Shown: piece by piece, positions 51,677 through 63,191 of the stretch
How positions within the stretch are numbered: position 1 is the stretch's first letter
Layout: every line of letters begins with the position of its first letter
Source of the DNA: Aulosira sp. FACHB-615
GTDB taxonomy: Bacteria; Cyanobacteriota; Cyanobacteriia; Cyanobacteriales; Nostocaceae
DNA: 64,000 nt
NCBI RefSeq assembly: GCF_014698045.1
Contig: NZ_JACJSE010000009.1
Span: 211,563-275,562, forward strand
Direction: 5' to 3'
Position numbers and translations under genes: made by a program
Notes under the pieces: generated by a model
The model's input: the letters and a program-made list of their open reading frames with translations, nothing else
Database searches by the model: none
What the model was told of the DNA's origin: nothing

Positions 51677-51737
51677 AACAATAAAAAACTTACGTATATT
51701 GCACCTTGATATGGTATAACGTTTTAGTTATTGACTG

Positions 51738-52376
51738 TCAATTTTTTTGCTGCTGTCTCACCCAAGCACGAAATGAGCGAATCATAGGAATTTCTCCATT
51801 GTTCAAGCTTTCTTGCAAGAAACGGGGAATCTCTGTAGTTAAAGGAAGATTGAAAAAACTTGGTGATACATCACAAGGAATGTACGTACCTTCCTGTAAG
51901 CAATAAATTTGCATTACAGGTTCGTCATAACGCCAAACTTCTGGAACACCCAACGCTAAATAAATTGATAATCGATCAACAGAAGCACTGGTGTAGTCTA
52001 CTTCAATTACTAAATCAGGTGGTGGGTCTTGAGTCAAGTCGAGATTTTGCTTTTGCCGCATCAATGGTTCATTTTGAATGTAAAATGCAGAATCTGGTTC
52101 TACGCCACGCAGTAAGTCTGGACGTTTACAAGTTGTAGAACCAATACTTTTGATATTCAGGTTGAGTTCTTCCGCTAAGGTAAAAACTAAGTGTTCTAGT
52201 AGCCTATTGTTATATTCATGAGGCATCAACGGTGTCATAATTTCTAGGGTTCCTTGATCATAGGTCAGTCGTGTGGTGCGATTATTACCCATTTCTGCCA
52301 ACATAATTTCAAAAGTATGCCAACTAATATTTGGGAGAATCCCTCTTTGAGTACTGCTGACTTGTGTAGTTACCAT
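51738..52376 (-). CDS. Uma2-family (DUF820) putative endonuclease
   Basis: 212 residues from the chosen ATG at 52376 (MVTTQVSSTQRG), supported by GGAGG nine bases upstream; the frame extends to 52439. It has the PD-(D/E)XK-like Uma2 fold with RLTYDQGTLEIMTPLMPHE near the N terminus, SAFYIQNEP, and the catalytic stretch PPPDLVIEVDYTSASVDRLS. The family is greatly expanded in cyanobacteria, and its function is not settled. A single-gene unit. Confidence 0.88.
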   Translation of the reverse strand: MVTTQVSSTQRGILPNISWHTFEIMLAEMGNNRTTRLTYDQGTLEIMTPLMPHEYNNRLLEHLVFTLAEELNLNIKSIGSTTCKRPDLLRGVEPDSAFYIQNEPLMRQKQNLDLTQDPPPDLVIEVDYTSASVDRLSIYLALGVPEVWRYDEPVMQIYCLQEGTYIPCDVSPSFFNLPLTTEIPRFLQESLNNGEIPMIRSFRAWVRQQQKN

Positions 52377-52445
52377 AAAATTTATCCTCCAGTTTTCTCT
52401 AACGATATCAAGAAATTTCCTGAATAAAACAGGAGTCATATTAAC

Positions 52446-52498
52446 AGGACTTACGCACCATAATTGTCTGTGGGGATTGGGTGTGGGGGTGTAAGGGA
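52446..52498 (+). repeat. AGGACTTACGCA-family repeat, copy D (partial)
   Basis: AGGACTTACGCACCATAATT then TGTCTGTGGGGATTGGGTGT, nearly identical to the left 40 bp of copy C at 34085, after which similarity stops. It lies between the Uma2 and ftsH genes. Confidence 0.6.
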
Positions 52499-52608
52499 TA
52501 TCTTGTTTGATTAATTTGTTCTACTAATTGTGGAAAGTTTTTTTAAATTCATCAACAGCATTTGGGTCTTTTTTGGATGAGTTGGTCTTGGGACAATAAA
52601 TACAAATA

Positions 52609-52640
52609 AAAATGGGCAAGGTTTTACACCCTACCCATTT
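52609..52640 (-). terminator. Terminator of ftsH
   Basis: On the minus strand AAATGGGTAGG and CCTTGCCCATTT pair, with one mismatch, around an eight-base loop, followed by TTATTTGTATTT. It begins about 20 bp after the ftsH stop codon. Confidence 0.7.
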
Positions 52641-52660
52641 CTAGAAGTATCGCTTAGTAA

Positions 52661-54547
<1,887 letters not shown>

Positions 54548-55055
54548 CTTAATTTGCCTCTGCCAATACGATTAATCATTTTTAGTTACTTTCTAGCTTG
54601 GCACTCATCTAGGGAATCATCTTCCGCAAGATATTGCCGCACTTGGTAACTAGATTTTGCAACGGATGTCTATAAATCCATTTTGTTTAATTTGATGTCT
54701 AGTCACACGTCACCACGAATGTGTGACGCTGAAAAGATTCTTAATTAAATTTAACTTAATTTTAATACAGCTTGGATGATGACAGCAAAATTTAAGATGT
54801 AGATATTTGGAGTCTCGTGCTGCGATCGCACAGCTTTGAAAGAATTTATCCCAAGTGGCAGTAAAAGTTGTAGAGACGTTGTATACAACGTCTCTACAAG
54901 GATTTTATCGAATGCAGTTTCTATATGACTTACGGCAAAGCCTCTACAGCCATTCTTCACAGACAGCCTTTGTAACTAAATGCTGTTCTCATAGAATTGG
55001 GATGATTTCTGAGAAAAAAACTAACCCCTAGCCTCTAACCCCTAACCTCTAGTGA
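54548..55055. other. Upstream region of ftsH with a palindrome
   Basis: About 510 bp. It includes the ftsH promoter region, a strong palindrome (54868-54899) and CTAACCCCTAGCCTCTAACC repeats near 55021. The 69-codon minus-strand ORF here overlaps the palindrome and is not accepted. Confidence 0.5.
54868..54899. repeat. Perfect 16-bp palindrome, dispersed type
   Basis: TTGTAGAGACGTTGTA and TACAACGTCTCTACAA are exact inverted repeats with no loop. GTAGAGACGTTxxATxxAACG-type palindromes are widespread in cyanobacterial intergenic DNA. A shorter relative, AGAGACGTTACACCTAACAT, precedes the patatin stop region at about 49310. Confidence 0.65.
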
Positions 55056-55550
55056 CTACTTCACTTCAGTAATGGTCAATGTATAAGGATAATACTGACC
55101 TTGGTTGTATGAACCTACCCAAACTTGATAATTTCCCGGTAGCCATTCACCACTCATCCCAGCATTTTTCCCTTCAAAATCGTCATTACACCAAGTACCA
55201 CCAGGGCCTTTCACAATCAGGGTGACATCTTGAGGGCTTTGCACTTGGAGTCTGAGATAATCGAATCTGGTTTTGAGTTCTAAGGTATGGTCTGGTGCTG
55301 CATCAACAAATCCATCACAAGGGCCAGTAATTGTTTCTCTTCTCCCAGCAACTTTATTTCCTGAAATTGACCCGCCACTCATTCCCCGCACGGTGATAGG
55401 GTCTGGGGAAAAGGGATGGTTAAGGGTCACATCTCCAAATATTGTTGGTGCTTCTTGAGCATGAGTGATGGTATTAGTTGTGGATGCGACACAAAATGCC
55501 AACATTGCTAAAGATAATTGTATCCCTCTATTTAAAGATGTTTGCGACAT
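55056..55550 (-). CDS. Secreted beta-rich protein of unknown function
   Basis: 164 residues with a signal peptide (LSLAMLAFCVASTTNTITHA, cleavage after THAQ). The mature domain (DHTLELKTRFDYLRLQVQSP, then TLIVKGPGGTWCNDDFEGKN and YQVWVGSYNQGQYYPYTLTI) resembles the beta-sandwich of bacterial pre-peptidase C-terminal-like domains, in which a WCNDD motif is typical of a cyanobacterial subgroup. Two cysteines (PCDG and WCND) may pair. It is probably periplasmic or extracellular. The start is ATG at 55550. Confidence 0.8.
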   Translation of the reverse strand: MSQTSLNRGIQLSLAMLAFCVASTTNTITHAQEAPTIFGDVTLNHPFSPDPITVRGMSGGSISGNKVAGRRETITGPCDGFVDAAPDHTLELKTRFDYLRLQVQSPQDVTLIVKGPGGTWCNDDFEGKNAGMSGEWLPGNYQVWVGSYNQGQYYPYTLTITEVK

Positions 55551-55664
55551 TGCGATTACACAGGTTTCTCAGTGCTTAGAAAGACATGAATTTTACATCC
55601 TAAGTTCCCAAAGTGAGAGGAATTGACTAAGGGACTTGCAATTAAAAAAATATCCCATTATTTC

Positions 55665-55720
55665 AGAAGGGGGACAAGGAGGACAAGGGAGACCAGGGGG
55701 ACAAGGGAGACAAGGGGGAT
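55665..55720. repeat. GGGGGACAAGGA-type minisatellite
   Basis: Six or more imperfect 9-bp units of the form GGGGGACAA/GGAGGACAA/GGGAGACCA stand in tandem upstream of gltX's stop region. The same units are found inside the ABC-ATPase coding sequence (about 240-298) and, inverted, near 1530 and 4107. Confidence 0.7.
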
Positions 55721-55821
55721 AGAGGTTTTGTTGAGTAAACAAATGGGATAATTTATTTTTTGGAATACTCTAAACTAATTCGTAATTCGTAATTAAGTCT
55801 TTACGAATTACGAATTATGAA

Positions 55822-57258
55822 TTACGAACTAATTGCTTGATTCAATCTTGCCTTGTCTAAACCAAGATGATTCAGCAGTAACCAAGATTGGATGAGGTCT
55901 GGGCCATGAACATCGCCGGTTAAAGCGACACGGAGCGATCGCATCACTAAGCCTTTCTTGACGTTTTGTTGTTTCACCACCTGTTTAATAATTTCTTGAG
56001 CAGTGGGTTCTGTGAATTCGGGTTGGTTTTCTAAGGCTGCAAGTATGGCACTCAAAACAGCAGAAGCACCTTCTTGTTGCAGTTGTTTACTGCCCTCTTC
56101 GCTCAATTCTACGGTGTCGCTGAAAAAGAGTTTGCTCATCTCTACAGCTTCCACCAAACGAGTCAGGCTAGGGCCGATTAAACCAACTAACTGCTCTAAC
56201 CAAGGACGTTCTCGCCCCTCTAGGTTATATCCAGCCTCTTGCCAATAGGGAATGAGCAAATCTGTCAGCTTATCCACTGGTAGATTGTGGATATATTGAC
56301 TGTTGAGCCAATCTAGTTTCGCCCAGTCAAATTTAGCCCCGGCTTTATTCACCCGTTCAAAGCTAAATTCTTTAGCAGCAACCTCTAGGGTGAAGATTTC
56401 TTGAGTAGAATCTGGTGGCGACCAACCCAGTAAAGTCATGTAATTGACCAAGGCCTCGGCGGTGAAACCCAATTTCTGAAAGTCGGAAATCGAAGTCACA
56501 CCATCCCGCTTGGATAGCTTGCGCCCATCCATATTTAAAATTAGGGGTGAGTGGGCAAATACTGGGGCTGCTGCACCCAAAGCTTCATATAACAGAATTT
56601 GCTTGGCGGTGTTGGCTATGTGGTCTTCGCCGCGAATGACATGGGTAATTTGCATATCAATGTCGTCAACTACGACCACAAAGTTGTACAGTGGTTGACC
56701 AATGCCATCTGCGGAAGCACGGGCAATTACCATATCACCACCAAGGTCACTCCCGCGCCACACCATTTTGTCTCGTACCAAGTCATTCCAGACAATTTCG
56801 CGGTCATCATCGATTTTGAACCGGATGACAAAGCTATGTCCCTCGGCTTGGAATGCGGCTTCTTGTTCTGGGGTGAGGTTGCGATGACGGTTGTCGTAGC
56901 GGGGAGCTTCACCTTTGGCTTTTTGGGCTTCGCGCAACGCCTCTAATTCTTCTGGGGTGGTGTAGCAGCGATAAGCTAATCCTTGATCTAACAGTTTTTT
57001 GACTGCTGTTTTGTACAAATCTAGGCGCTGGGATTGGAAAAACGGGCCTTCGTCCCAGTTGAGTCCCAGCCAGCGTAATCCCGCTAAGATATTGTCTGTG
57101 TATTCGGGACGCGATCGCTCTAGGTCTGTGTCTTCAATACGTAAAATAAACTTACCCCCGTGGTGGTGGGCAAATAACCAGTTAAATACAGCAGTTCTGG
57201 CTGTACCAATATGTAAGTTGCCAGTTGGGCTTGGTGCAATACGGACTCTAACAGTCAC
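55822..57258 (-). CDS. gltX: Glutamyl-tRNA synthetase
   Basis: Charges tRNA-Glu (and in cyanobacteria also tRNA-Gln, later amidated) with glutamate; glutamyl-tRNA also feeds tetrapyrrole synthesis. The 478-residue class I enzyme has the ATP motifs SPTGNLHIGTARTAVFNW (HIGH-type) and KLSKRDG (KMSKS-type), plus DTDLERSRPEYTDNIL and RGEDHIANTAKQ. The helical anticodon-binding domain ends the protein. Its length is typical. The tRNA-Asp gene lies about 270 bp upstream on the same strand. Confidence 0.96.
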   Translation of the reverse strand: MTVRVRIAPSPTGNLHIGTARTAVFNWLFAHHHGGKFILRIEDTDLERSRPEYTDNILAGLRWLGLNWDEGPFFQSQRLDLYKTAVKKLLDQGLAYRCYTTPEELEALREAQKAKGEAPRYDNRHRNLTPEQEAAFQAEGHSFVIRFKIDDDREIVWNDLVRDKMVWRGSDLGGDMVIARASADGIGQPLYNFVVVVDDIDMQITHVIRGEDHIANTAKQILLYEALGAAAPVFAHSPLILNMDGRKLSKRDGVTSISDFQKLGFTAEALVNYMTLLGWSPPDSTQEIFTLEVAAKEFSFERVNKAGAKFDWAKLDWLNSQYIHNLPVDKLTDLLIPYWQEAGYNLEGRERPWLEQLVGLIGPSLTRLVEAVEMSKLFFSDTVELSEEGSKQLQQEGASAVLSAILAALENQPEFTEPTAQEIIKQVVKQQNVKKGLVMRSLRVALTGDVHGPDLIQSWLLLNHLGLDKARLNQAISS

Positions 57259-57526
57259 AGTTAATTCTCTCTTTCACAAAGCATGATTAATTTAAAGCAA
57301 AATTCAGCATCAATATATAGTGGCGGAAAAAGACCCGCAACTAATTTTAGACTGCTTTATTGATTGCTAAATTTTCAATTTAGCGTGGTGTTTCACCACT
57401 GATAACACGCTGAGACTGAGCAAGTTTCGCTCTAGCGGTATAGGTTTATAAAATTACGACTTCATTTTGCCAAGAATCTAATGATGAGTTATCCTTTACA
57501 TCAGTATTTAGAACTTTGGTTTTGAA

Positions 57527-57600
57527 CGGGACTGACGGGGCTCGAACCCGCAACTTCCGCCGTGACAGGGCGGTGCTCTAACCAATTGAACTACAGTCCC
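57527..57600 (-). tRNA. tRNA-Asp (anticodon GUC)
   Basis: On the minus strand the cloverleaf is complete: acceptor GGGACTG/CAGTCCC, D-arm GTTC-loop-GAGC, anticodon stem CCGCC/GGCGG with loop CTGTCAC (anticodon GTC), T-arm GCGGG-TTCGAGC-CCCGT, discriminator G. CCA is not encoded (TTC follows). It is the only tRNA gene found in the window. Confidence 0.95.
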
Positions 57601-57750
57601 TTAATTTGCAACTTTATTAGTATCGCTCTTTTTTCGAGCTTTGTCAAGTTACTTTTTTGCTTTGGCTTTTGGGGCGGCTGCATTTTCACTCAACGATTTC
57701 CTATTATAACGTTTAAAATAATTTTGGCAAGGGGTTGCTGATTTAAGTTT

Positions 57751-59274
57751 TTAAGTTGAGGAAGCCGCCACCTGTAGTTGAGAAGATAGATGTTCTAGTA
57801 TCTGAGATTGGATTTGCTTGTACTGCTGCTTGAGCAAATTCTTGCTTGTCTGGGCTTGATCAGAGTGTGGCAAGATTTTACTTTGTTCGAGCCACTGTGT
57901 TAATCTTTGGCGCTGGGTATTAGTGATGTGGGTGTTCAGCACTGTAACACAGCTATGGGGTAGTTCCAAGGTAAAGCAAATCAAGGAATAGCGCCTATAT
58001 TCGATCAAAGCCGAAACCAGTTCTTGGTTTTGGGGATTCTGCATATCTAAATAGCAAGGTAGCCATTTCGGGCCGAGTTCGGAATCGTAAAGCAGCGTGA
58101 TCCACAGCAGCATCGGGTAAGGCGTTGTGATGAATACAAAATGGTTGTAACGCTGACACAGAACTCGTTTTTTGATTTCTTGTTTAGGTAACATCAGCCA
58201 CAAAGCTGCAAAATTCCCTTGGGGTGTGGGAAAAATTTGGGGAAAGACAATTTCTTGAATGGGTTTATTGGATGGCCAGACAAGTTTAGCCAAATTGGTT
58301 TTCAGGGTTGGAGGTAAATCAGCAGCAACATTTAAATGAGGATTATATGTGGAAGTTAAAGGTGTGGGTAAATTCTGACAGCTTGATTTTTCTAGACTGT
58401 CTAAGACTTGTAGAATTTCTGCCATGTTTTGCGGGCGATCGCCTGGTTTTTTCGCCAAGCAAGCCATGATTAAATTGTTGAGTTGTGGGGGTAATTCGAG
58501 GTCGGGACTGACAGAGGCGATCGCTCGTGGTGGTTCAAAATTATGGGCTTTATACCAAGCACCAAATAAATCTGTTTCTGGTTGCCAAGGTTTAGCCCCT
58601 GTCAACATTTCATACATGATCACACCCAAGCTATAAATATCGGAACGACTATCAATGTCTACACCTTCTAATTGTTCAGGAGAACAATAGGGTAAAGTAC
58701 CGTTAAAGCCTCTGTTAGTATTAACTGTATTTGTATAATTAATAAATTTAGCAATACCAAAATCGAGGATTTTGACTAATTTTCCTAAAATTGGGTCTGG
58801 CAGGACTAATATATTTGCTGGTTTCACATCTCGATGCACTAAGGCATAAACTTTGCCATCAATATTAATTCCTTGGTGGGCGCATTGTAAGCCTAAACAA
58901 ATCTGACGTATCAAAATTAAAAACTTAGGTAATGGTATCGGTATTAAATCTTTTAAACTTTTACCATTGAGATATTCCATAACATAAAATGGCTTACCTT
59001 CCGCACTCACTCCATAATCATAAGCCCGCACAATATGAAGACTTTTTTGACTTAAAGCAGCACTCAACATTGCTTCTCGTGCAAAGTCTTGCTGCATTTT
59101 TTCACTACAAAATTTTTGAGTTAAAAACTTGACGGCAACAGGTGTTCCACCTAATAAAATATCATCGGCTAAAAAAACTTCACCCATACCACCACTGCCA
59201 ATCAACTGTTTTAGCTGATAGCGATTGGCCAGCAATCCTGTAACCCGTGGAGAGATGAATGCACTGTGATTCAC
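57751..59274 (-). CDS. Ser/Thr protein kinase with conserved C-terminal domain, copy 1
   Basis: 507 residues. The kinase domain spans about 18-290: glycine loop IGSGGMGEVFLAD, ATP lysine in VAVKFL (Lys48 or 49), catalytic HRDVKPANIL, DFGIAKF. No membrane helix. The C-terminal part, about residues 335-460, is shared with the next gene and includes ALWLMLPKQEI, YPMLLWITLLYDSELGPKWL and TQRQRLTQWLEQS. This domain was not recognised, and its pairing with tandem kinases suggests a lineage-specific module. It lies 56 bp after copy 2 and may be co-transcribed. Substrates unknown. Confidence 0.88.
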   Translation of the reverse strand: MNHSAFISPRVTGLLANRYQLKQLIGSGGMGEVFLADDILLGGTPVAVKFLTQKFCSEKMQQDFAREAMLSAALSQKSLHIVRAYDYGVSAEGKPFYVMEYLNGKSLKDLIPIPLPKFLILIRQICLGLQCAHQGINIDGKVYALVHRDVKPANILVLPDPILGKLVKILDFGIAKFINYTNTVNTNRGFNGTLPYCSPEQLEGVDIDSRSDIYSLGVIMYEMLTGAKPWQPETDLFGAWYKAHNFEPPRAIASVSPDLELPPQLNNLIMACLAKKPGDRPQNMAEILQVLDSLEKSSCQNLPTPLTSTYNPHLNVAADLPPTLKTNLAKLVWPSNKPIQEIVFPQIFPTPQGNFAALWLMLPKQEIKKRVLCQRYNHFVFITTPYPMLLWITLLYDSELGPKWLPCYLDMQNPQNQELVSALIEYRRYSLICFTLELPHSCVTVLNTHITNTQRQRLTQWLEQSKILPHSDQAQTSKNLLKQQYKQIQSQILEHLSSQLQVAASST

Positions 59275-59330
59275 TTTTAAAACCTCTAATATTGCCGCAA
59301 TTAAATAATTAAAAATTTATTTCATATTTT

Positions 59331-60926
59331 TTAAGGCCTTGATAAAATTTGGCGAATTTTATCAAAGATTTGAGACAGCCAAGCTCTAAAACCTAGCTTG
59401 GCAATTTGTTGTCTTTCTACTAATTTTTGTAAAATTTCGGACTTTAACTTTTGGTATTCTGCTTTTAAAACTGTTTTAGCTTGTTCCGAGGCGATCGCTT
59501 CATTATATTTCTGCTCTAGTTCTAACCAATCTGTTAGTTGCTGTCTTTGTTTTGCTGTCAGAGTTAGTGTCATGACATTAGCACATTGAGTTGGTTCTTC
59601 CAGTGCAAAAAAAAGTAAGTGATAATAGCCCCTATCAGCTAAAATTTGAGCAATTTTTTGACCTCTGTTATCTTTTAAATCTAAAAAATAAGATAGCCAT
59701 TTTGTCAGGGAAGATTGAGCATTATATAACACTGTTACCCACAACAGCATCGGGTATAAGTTCATTTTGTCGATAAACTCTGTACTGTGATATTTATCAC
59801 AAAAATTAACAATTTCTTGCTTGGGTAACATTGCCCAAAAAGTAGGAATTACCCCTTGGGTAGTATGTAGTAAATGGGGAAACCCGATTGAGGAAATTGG
59901 TTTATTTTTCGGCCATGTTTTTTGTAAACACTCTTTCTCTGAGATTGAAGTGACTGGAACTAAGTTTACGGGAGATTCCAATTTATCGCTATCAATTTCT
60001 AGGGCTATATCCCTCGCCACCTGTCGCTTGATTTTCTCTAGAACGACTAAAATTTGACTAATAGTTTGCGGACGTTCAGTTACTTCTTTGGCAAGACAAG
60101 TTAATAATAATTTTTTTAATGCTTTGGGAATTTTGACATCAGGGTTAATTTGTTCTGGTGTTGGTGGCGCTTGGAAACGATGAGCTTGATACCAACTGCC
60201 AAAAGTATTACTATCTGTTTTAAATGGGTGTTTTCCTGTTAACATTTCAAACATTAAGACACCCAAACTGTAAATATCAGAGCGAACATCTAATAGTTTG
60301 CGCCCTTCCATGTGTTCTGGAGAACAATAAGGTAAACTCCCAATAAAAGAATCAGTCAGCGTCATACCGCTACGTTCTGTTAAAAATTTAGCAATGCCAA
60401 AATCAAGGATTTTCACTACCTCACCTTGTTGAGCATCATCAATAATGAAGATATTTTCTGGCTTAATATCTCGATGCACAATTGGATAAATTTCACCTTT
60501 TAGACTAATGCCTTGATGGGCGCACTGTAAGCCTAAGCAAATTTGCTGACAAATATCAATAAATTTTCCCAGGGTTAATGGTTGTACCTTCAAAATCTGC
60601 TTGAGATTTTTACCTTGAAGATATTCCATGACATAAAATGGCGTTTTATCATCCGTCATGCCATAGCTTAAGACTTGAACGATATTTTTACTTTTACGAC
60701 CCAACTGAGCGCCAATAAAAATTTCTCTGGCAAAGCGTTGCGATATTTGCTGGTTTCCTAAACTTAGCATTAAAATTTTGACAGCGACTAAAAGACCACC
60801 TTTCGCTGCATCTTCTGCTAAATAAACTCTACCCATCCCGCCTTTGCCAATCAAATCCTTTATTAAATAGCGATTATTTAAAAACTTTCCAATATAAATA
60901 TCGATGTCGGTTTTAGGCACTACCAT
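59331..60926 (-). CDS. Ser/Thr protein kinase with conserved C-terminal domain, copy 2
   Basis: 531 residues from the chosen ATG at 60926 (MVVPKTDIDIYIGKFL); the frame opens further to a TTG at 60962. Kinase motifs: IGKGGMGRVYLAED, VAVKIL, HRDIKPENIF, DFGIAKFL. The C-terminal domain matches that of copy 1 (FWAMLPKQEI, YPMLLWVTVLYNAQ, TAKQRQQLTDWLELE), followed by a C-terminal coiled-coil and basic tail (FRAWLSQIFDKIRQILSR). The two genes are tandem duplicates that have diverged. Substrates unknown. Confidence 0.88.
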   Translation of the reverse strand: MVVPKTDIDIYIGKFLNNRYLIKDLIGKGGMGRVYLAEDAAKGGLLVAVKILMLSLGNQQISQRFAREIFIGAQLGRKSKNIVQVLSYGMTDDKTPFYVMEYLQGKNLKQILKVQPLTLGKFIDICQQICLGLQCAHQGISLKGEIYPIVHRDIKPENIFIIDDAQQGEVVKILDFGIAKFLTERSGMTLTDSFIGSLPYCSPEHMEGRKLLDVRSDIYSLGVLMFEMLTGKHPFKTDSNTFGSWYQAHRFQAPPTPEQINPDVKIPKALKKLLLTCLAKEVTERPQTISQILVVLEKIKRQVARDIALEIDSDKLESPVNLVPVTSISEKECLQKTWPKNKPISSIGFPHLLHTTQGVIPTFWAMLPKQEIVNFCDKYHSTEFIDKMNLYPMLLWVTVLYNAQSSLTKWLSYFLDLKDNRGQKIAQILADRGYYHLLFFALEEPTQCANVMTLTLTAKQRQQLTDWLELEQKYNEAIASEQAKTVLKAEYQKLKSEILQKLVERQQIAKLGFRAWLSQIFDKIRQILSRP

Positions 60927-61256
60927 ATTTGGAAATGTCACGCTATAAAATTTGAAAATCAATATTGCTCAAGCTTTTATTGTAACCATTAATAAGTTTA
61001 CTTACTTTAGAGAATCAATTATAAGTTATAAAACTCACTTTAAGAGGAAATAAAGGTTTAATAAAACACTAATTGATTGTTCTGCAAAATCGCTTAAACA
61101 TTATGTAACATATTCATTAAGAAAATAAATGAGAAAATCCACTGAACCCAAGGATACTTGGAAGATATCTGGGTTCTAATAACAGTAAATCCACGGTTAA
61201 AAATAATCATCACTCCAAGTAGTTCCCAGGGAGTCTGAAGGCACATTTCCAGATAA
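60927..61256. other. Intergenic stretch upstream of the tandem kinases
   Basis: About 330 bp between two minus-strand genes, AT-rich, holding the promoter of the kinase pair. GAACCCA (61144-61150) and TGGGTTC (61170-61176) form a hairpin. No ORF or RNA gene was recognised. Confidence 0.45.
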
Positions 61257-62438
61257 TCACCAACGGAAAAAACTTAGCATCTGACGGAACCATATGAGAA
61301 TAGGTGGTTCGATTTTAAGTTGAAAAGCTAAAAACTGAGTACGCTGTAGAGAATTAAAATTATTATCGCTGACTAGAATTAATGAACGTTGTCCATTAGG
61401 TAGCCAAGGGCCGAGTGTTAACCCTTCCAGATTGTCTAGGGCTACGTCTAGGGTTCGCAAATCGAACAAAAGTTTTTTCTTTACTGGGTGAATATTTTTA
61501 GAGGTGCTGAGAAGGCTGTCAATATTGTGAATATCATCAGCATCAGCTAGGGAAACTTGAAATAAAAAAATCGCAAATCCTAACCCTGTAAAAGACCTTT
61601 CTAAACTTACAAAGTGTCCTTGATTATCTAAGGCGAGTAAATCTGGTAAGCCACTAGCAAACTTACCAGTTATATCTAGCAACGGTGCGACTGGCTCAGT
61701 TTGGTACAAAAATTCACTTTCTGGCTGCTGGGTGAAGAGATTATATTGCAAAATTCGGCAAGGTGTACCAATATTTGGTTTAGCCACTGAACCATCTTGA
61801 ATTAAGGCATTTTCAGTTGCGGTGAATAAATACTGATGATTGGGGGTAATAGTCAGACTTTCAAAAGCTAAATTATTGCGAATACCTATTTTAGCTTTTT
61901 GATCTGGTAAGAATTTTTTGGGTATTTTGAGTGTTGTCATACTTCTACCAGAAGCTAAGGAAAACTCTTGTATAAAAGGGTTAATTGATTTTTCCCTATC
62001 TCCTTCAGAGGAGATAAAAACAGTATCTTGATTAGTTAAAGCAATTCCTTCGGTATCGGTGGTTCCAGGGAGAAAGTTTTTTCCATCTTGATTTAATAGC
62101 ATTGTTACGCCGACAGGCACAACATCATCATTTTCTAGCAAACCTTTGCTCAAATCGATTTTAAAAGTATAGAAACGTGTGGGGGCTTTTTGCCCTCTAT
62201 CGTCGGAAATAGCATAATAAAGGTCATTTTTGACATCGTAGGTAATGCCTGATAAACCACCGACTTCAGTTTTTTGAAAAGATAAATTTTTGGTTAATGT
62301 TGCTTCTCCAATAAAATCTACACTGCTGATTTCAACAGTATTCGAGGAAAAATTAATCATTAAAATTGTGCCAATTAAAATCCCAATTCCTAAATAAATA
62401 ATTTTGGGTAATTGCCAAAATTTTTTAACTATTTTCAT
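61257..62438 (-). CDS. Phytase-family esterase-like membrane-anchored protein
   Basis: 393 residues of the esterase-like-activity-of-phytase family, a beta-propeller. An N-terminal signal anchor (IIYLGIGILIGTILMINFSS) would export the rest. Family motifs: GGLSGITYDVKNDLYYAISD, GTDTEGIALTNQDTVFISSE, FESLTITPNHQYLFTATENA, DNLEGLTLGPWLPNGQRSLI. Probable role: periplasmic hydrolysis of phosphate esters. The family is named for a phytase activity that has not been proven for most members. No operon partners. Confidence 0.88.
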   Translation of the reverse strand: MKIVKKFWQLPKIIYLGIGILIGTILMINFSSNTVEISSVDFIGEATLTKNLSFQKTEVGGLSGITYDVKNDLYYAISDDRGQKAPTRFYTFKIDLSKGLLENDDVVPVGVTMLLNQDGKNFLPGTTDTEGIALTNQDTVFISSEGDREKSINPFIQEFSLASGRSMTTLKIPKKFLPDQKAKIGIRNNLAFESLTITPNHQYLFTATENALIQDGSVAKPNIGTPCRILQYNLFTQQPESEFLYQTEPVAPLLDITGKFASGLPDLLALDNQGHFVSLERSFTGLGFAIFLFQVSLADADDIHNIDSLLSTSKNIHPVKKKLLFDLRTLDVALDNLEGLTLGPWLPNGQRSLILVSDNNFNSLQRTQFLAFQLKIEPPILIWFRQMLSFFRW

Positions 62439-62553
62439 GTTGATGACCTTACAAGAGCAGGCGATCGCAGATAGCCACTTAATTCACCCATAGTAAACGA
62501 GCAGGTGATTTTACTAACATAACAAGTGGGACTGAGTGAAAACTTTGGTGAGA

Positions 62554-62922
62554 CTAATTAGGATTGAGTACCTGGTTGATGGTTTGGATCAGTTCCTGGG
62601 GTTGAAACGGTTTGCTGATGTAGGCGATCGCACCCATCTTTAGCCCCCAGTAGTGATCAGACATACCGGCATTGGAAGAACAGAAGATGACAGGCACTGC
62701 CTGAGTTTCAGGATTACGTTTGATTTTGCGGCAGACTTCATAACCATTCAACCGGGGCATAACTATATCAAGAATGATAATGTCTGGGCAATCAAATTGA
62801 ATTTGCTCCAGAGCTTCTATGCCATCGCAGGCAGTCTTAACATCAAAGGCGTTTGCTTTCAGTAATTCTTCTAAGAGATGACGTTGAGTGTAGCTATCTT
62901 CGACAACCAGGACGGTACTCAT
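62554..62922 (-). CDS. Single-domain response regulator (CheY-like)
   Basis: 122 residues from the ATG at 62922 (MSTVLVVEDSYTQRHLLEEL), preferred because GGAG lies eight bases upstream; the frame continues to 62976 without family similarity. Receiver features: acidic pocket VVED, phospho-acceptor Asp in IILDIVMPRLNG, Thr/Ser in VIFCSSN, and Lys in YISKPFQPQ. There is no output domain. Similar regulators in cyanobacteria work with phototaxis and PatA-type pathways or with hybrid kinases. No kinase is adjacent. Confidence 0.88.
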   Translation of the reverse strand: MSTVLVVEDSYTQRHLLEELLKANAFDVKTACDGIEALEQIQFDCPDIIILDIVMPRLNGYEVCRKIKRNPETQAVPVIFCSSNAGMSDHYWGLKMGAIAYISKPFQPQELIQTINQVLNPN

Positions 62923-63191
62923 TTGATTTACTCCATTCAATGAGTTCATCGTAAAAAAACTAGATGCAGAAAACATGAGACATCCGTCCCCATTTCAGCT
63001 AGGTCTAAAGTCCTAGTAACAAATAGGACAGCAGAATCTTGCGACTGAAAGAAGAAAAGGTTAGGGTTGAGGGGATCATCCGAATTGAAATTGGTAAGCT
63101 ATTAAGCGTGCAGTTTAAATGACGATTAGCTAATAGCTTTCAAATCCAGGTATATTGTCCGGTTTATTTTTTCAGTCATTTTTCTTAACCC

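Noticed and set aside
54751..54960. 69-codon minus-strand frame upstream of ftsH
   Set aside because: It reads through a 32-bp palindromic dispersed repeat and has no protein-like features.
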